The notes under the pieces are model-generated. The model did no database searches. It was not told where the DNA came from and saw only the letters and a list, made by a program, of their open reading frames with translations. A program made the translations under genes and the position numbers. 9,733 nt of DNA from Candidatus Omnitrophota bacterium (GTDB taxonomy: Bacteria > Omnitrophota > Gorgyraeia > Duberdicusellales > 4484-171): NCBI GenBank assembly GCA_023818995.1, contig JAMWDA010000053.1:1-9733 (forward strand). The letters run 5' to 3'. Positions 7,713 through 9,733 of the stretch are shown one piece after another; within the stretch, counting starts at the first letter, position 1, and each line of letters starts with the position of its first letter.

Positions 7713-9230
7713 ATGCTTAAAATAAAAAGAGCAATTATCAGTGTTTGGTCAAAAAAGGGAGTTGTAGAATTTGCCAAGAAACTAAAAGATTTTAATGTGG
7801 AGATACTTTCCACAGGGAAAACATCACAAATCTTAAGGAAGAATGGTATACCCTGCAAAGAAATTTCGGAAATTACTGGTTACCCAACAATCCTTTCAGG
7901 AAGAGTAAAGACTCTTCATCCTAAGATATTTGGAGCCATTTTAGCCAATAAAAAGCACCCCCTACACTTAGAAGAAATAAAGCGATTGGATATTGAACCT
8001 ATAGATATGGTTGTAGTAAACTTTTATCCTTTCAAAGAAGCTTTAGGAGAAAATCTTAGTTTCGAACAACAGTTAGAGTACATAGATATTGGTGGACCAG
8101 CTTTACTACGTGCAGGTGCGAAGAATTTTAAAAATGTAGCCTGCGTTTCTTCCCCCTCTCAGTATCAAGAGATAATAGAAGAATTAGAAAATAACAATGG
8201 TTGTGTAAGTGATGAAACTCTACTTAAACTTGCTAATGAAGTTTTCCAAATAACCAGTGATTACGATAATGCTATTCATAGTTATTTAAAAGGTAAAGAA
8301 ATCTTAGTGTGGAAAATGGAAAAAATATGTGATTTAAGGTATGGTGAGAATCCTCATCAAAAAGCTTCTCTTTTTAAATTAATGGAAAAAGATAATCTGG
8401 GATTTAATCAATTACAAGGTAAAGAATTATCTTTCAATAATCTTTTGGATTTAGATACCTGCCTTTCTTTAGTAAAAGAATTTACCGAACCAGCAGCAGT
8501 GATAGTCAAACATTGTTCTCCTTGCGGGGTTGCTTTGGATAAAAAGCTTTATCGAGCTTATGTAAAAGCTCATCAATCAGATACTATATCTAGTTTTGGA
8601 GGGATTATAGGAGTAAACAAAAAGTTGGATAAATATACTGCCAAAGAAATCATCAAAAGTGGATTTAAAGAGTGCATAGTTGCACCTTGTTACTCTAAAG
8701 AGGCATTAAAATTGTTTTCTGAGAAGAAAAACTTAAGAGTCATTGAAGTGGATATAAATAAAATTATAGATTATAAAGATATCAAGAAGACAGATTTTGG
8801 TTATCTTATTCAAGATAACGATAGGGTAGTAGATATAAGCAAAACTTCTTTTAAAGTGGTTACCAAGAAGAAACCTTCTCAAAAGGAATGGAAAGATATG
8901 TTCTTTGCGTGGAAAGTAGTAAAGTTTGTTAAATCTAATGCCATTGTGATTGCTAAAAATTTAACTACCTCAGGTATAGGTGGTGGTCAACCATCCCGTG
9001 TAGGAGCAGTAAAGATTGCTATAGAAAATTCTTTTAAATCCTCTAAAGGAGCTGTTTTAGCTTCTGATGGATTCTTCTCTCATGAAGATTCCGTAAAACT
9101 TATAAAGAAAGCTGGTATAAAAACAATAATCCAGCCCGGTGGTTCAATAATGGATGAAAAAATCATAGAGTTATGTAATCAGTTAAATATTTCTATGGTA
9201 TTTGCAGGAATCAGACACTTCCGCCACTAA
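7713..9230 (+). CDS. purH: Bifunctional AICAR formyltransferase / IMP cyclohydrolase
   Basis: 505 residues, slightly short of the usual 510-530, and complete. It carries out the last two steps of purine synthesis: formylation of AICAR by 10-formyl-tetrahydrofolate, then ring closure to IMP. Residues 1 to about 195 are the MGS-like cyclohydrolase domain, with LSTGKTSQ (32-39), SGRVKTLHPKIFGAIL (62-77) including Lys66, and NFYPF (103-107). The transformylase domain has RYGENPHQKA (209-218), the catalytic Lys266-His267 pair in VKHCSPCG, SNAIVIAK (408-415), GIGGGQPSRVGAVKIA (421-436), LASDGFF, IQPGGSIMDE (473-482) and the classic RHFRH end. The ATG follows the upstream stop by one base and has no clear Shine-Dalgarno site. 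Its translation probably depends on ribosomes finishing the previous gene. All expected catalytic residues are present. Confidence 0.97.
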   Translation: MLKIKRAIISVWSKKGVVEFAKKLKDFNVEILSTGKTSQILRKNGIPCKEISEITGYPTILSGRVKTLHPKIFGAILANKKHPLHLEEIKRLDIEPIDMVVVNFYPFKEALGENLSFEQQLEYIDIGGPALLRAGAKNFKNVACVSSPSQYQEIIEELENNNGCVSDETLLKLANEVFQITSDYDNAIHSYLKGKEILVWKMEKICDLRYGENPHQKASLFKLMEKDNLGFNQLQGKELSFNNLLDLDTCLSLVKEFTEPAAVIVKHCSPCGVALDKKLYRAYVKAHQSDTISSFGGIIGVNKKLDKYTAKEIIKSGFKECIVAPCYSKEALKLFSEKKNLRVIEVDINKIIDYKDIKKTDFGYLIQDNDRVVDISKTSFKVVTKKKPSQKEWKDMFFAWKVVKFVKSNAIVIAKNLTTSGIGGGQPSRVGAVKIAIENSFKSSKGAVLASDGFFSHEDSVKLIKKAGIKTIIQPGGSIMDEKIIELCNQLNISMVFAGIRHFRH

Positions 9231-9255
9231 TTAACTTCCTTTAAAATATCTCCTT

Positions 9256-9733
9256 ATGGAATTCAAATATAAAGATATAAATAACTATCTAAATTCTTTT
9301 ATTAACTATGAAACTAAAAATTTCTTTCCCTACAAGAAAACATTAAAATTAGAAAGAGTAAGATATCTCCTCGATGTTCTAAAAGTCCCTTACAATAATC
9401 TTAAAGTTATACATATTGCCGGGACCAAAGGTAAAGGTTCGGTAGCTAATTTTGTAAGTTATATTTTAGCTAACTCCGGTTACAACGTAGGCGTTTACAC
9501 TTCTCCTCACTTTCATGATTTTAGAGAAAGAATTAAAGTAGTTAAGAAAAACTTTTGTGAATTTATACCTAAAAAGGAAGTAATAAAAATTGTAAAGGAA
9601 TTCAAACCTTATTTAGATAAGTTAAGATATACAAAGAGATGGGGTAAAATTAGCTTTTTTGAAGTTTATACTGCTATCGCTCTAAAATACTTCTGCCAAG
9701 AGAATTTAGATTTTGTGGTATTAGAAGTGGGGT
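9256..9733 (+). CDS. folC: Folylpolyglutamate synthase / dihydrofolate synthase, 3' end cut by window
   Basis: 159 codons are visible before the window ends, out of about 420-430 expected. FolC adds glutamates to folates, and in many bacteria also joins glutamate to dihydropteroate, using ATP in the cytoplasm. The Mur-ligase-type P-loop is in HIAGTKGKGSVANFV (53-67). It is followed by YTSPHFHDFRERIKV (81-95), the folate-site region of the family, and by FFEVYTAIALKYF and VVLEVG (134-159), which normally leads into the LGGRxDATN motif beyond the edge. The ATG at 9256 gives the usual distance to the P-loop, but no Shine-Dalgarno site precedes it. It lies 25 nt after purH on the same strand with no terminator between, so co-transcription is likely and metabolically sensible, since PurH consumes a folate cofactor. 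Confidence 0.93.
   Translation, partial: MEFKYKDINNYLNSFINYETKNFFPYKKTLKLERVRYLLDVLKVPYNNLKVIHIAGTKGKGSVANFVSYILANSGYNVGVYTSPHFHDFRERIKVVKKNFCEFIPKKEVIKIVKEFKPYLDKLRYTKRWGKISFFEVYTAIALKYFCQENLDFVVLEVG

Noticed and set aside
7288..7858. Two minus-strand open frames opposite the YchF-like gene and the start of purH
   Set aside because: Both are antisense to well-supported genes and encode no recognisable domain.

Overview
The window is AT-rich bacterial DNA (roughly a third G+C by eye), with six complete or nearly complete genes and one cut at the right edge. Gene starts are mostly preceded by good Shine-Dalgarno sites, genes are tightly packed, and several stop/start codons overlap. The protein set (PilZ domain, EF-G paralogues, YchF-type TGS domain, PurH, FolC) is bacterial. 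The style suggests an uncultured, AT-rich Gram-negative-type lineage. An Omnitrophota-like origin is a guess from general resemblance only, because no marker gene here settles it.

Left part (1-1434): a plus-strand gene encodes an N-terminal PilZ (c-di-GMP receptor) domain followed by a class I SAM-methyltransferase of the 'KPxGYPxDY' family. Its true 5' end is probably outside the window. The missing start of the PilZ domain is readable in another frame just upstream, across a run of seven T.

Centre, minus strand (1435-4724): a two-gene unit. A 62-residue excisionase/MerR-type helix-turn-helix protein is followed after 2 nt by a 1032-residue protein. That protein has a single N-terminal membrane segment, about 210 residues of coiled coil, an acidic linker of about 90 residues, and a complete, apparently catalytically intact elongation factor G of about 692 residues. 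A membrane-tethered EF-G is the outstanding observation of this window. A candidate promoter with an inverted repeat over the start site lies upstream of the HTH gene.

Right part (5022-9733), divergently transcribed from the same 297-nt intergenic region: a four-gene operon. It contains an EF-G-like paralogue (FusA2 type, DTPGY instead of DTPGH), a YchF-related TGS protein that has lost its GTPase core, purH (last two steps of IMP synthesis) and the start of folC (folate polyglutamylation). The first two overlap by 4 nt, the next gap is 1 nt and the last is 25 nt. PurH uses 10-formyl-tetrahydrofolate, whose polyglutamate form depends on FolC, so these two are metabolically linked. The link to the two translation-factor-like proteins is by position only.

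No tRNA, rRNA, CRISPR array, insertion sequence or strong intrinsic terminator was seen.
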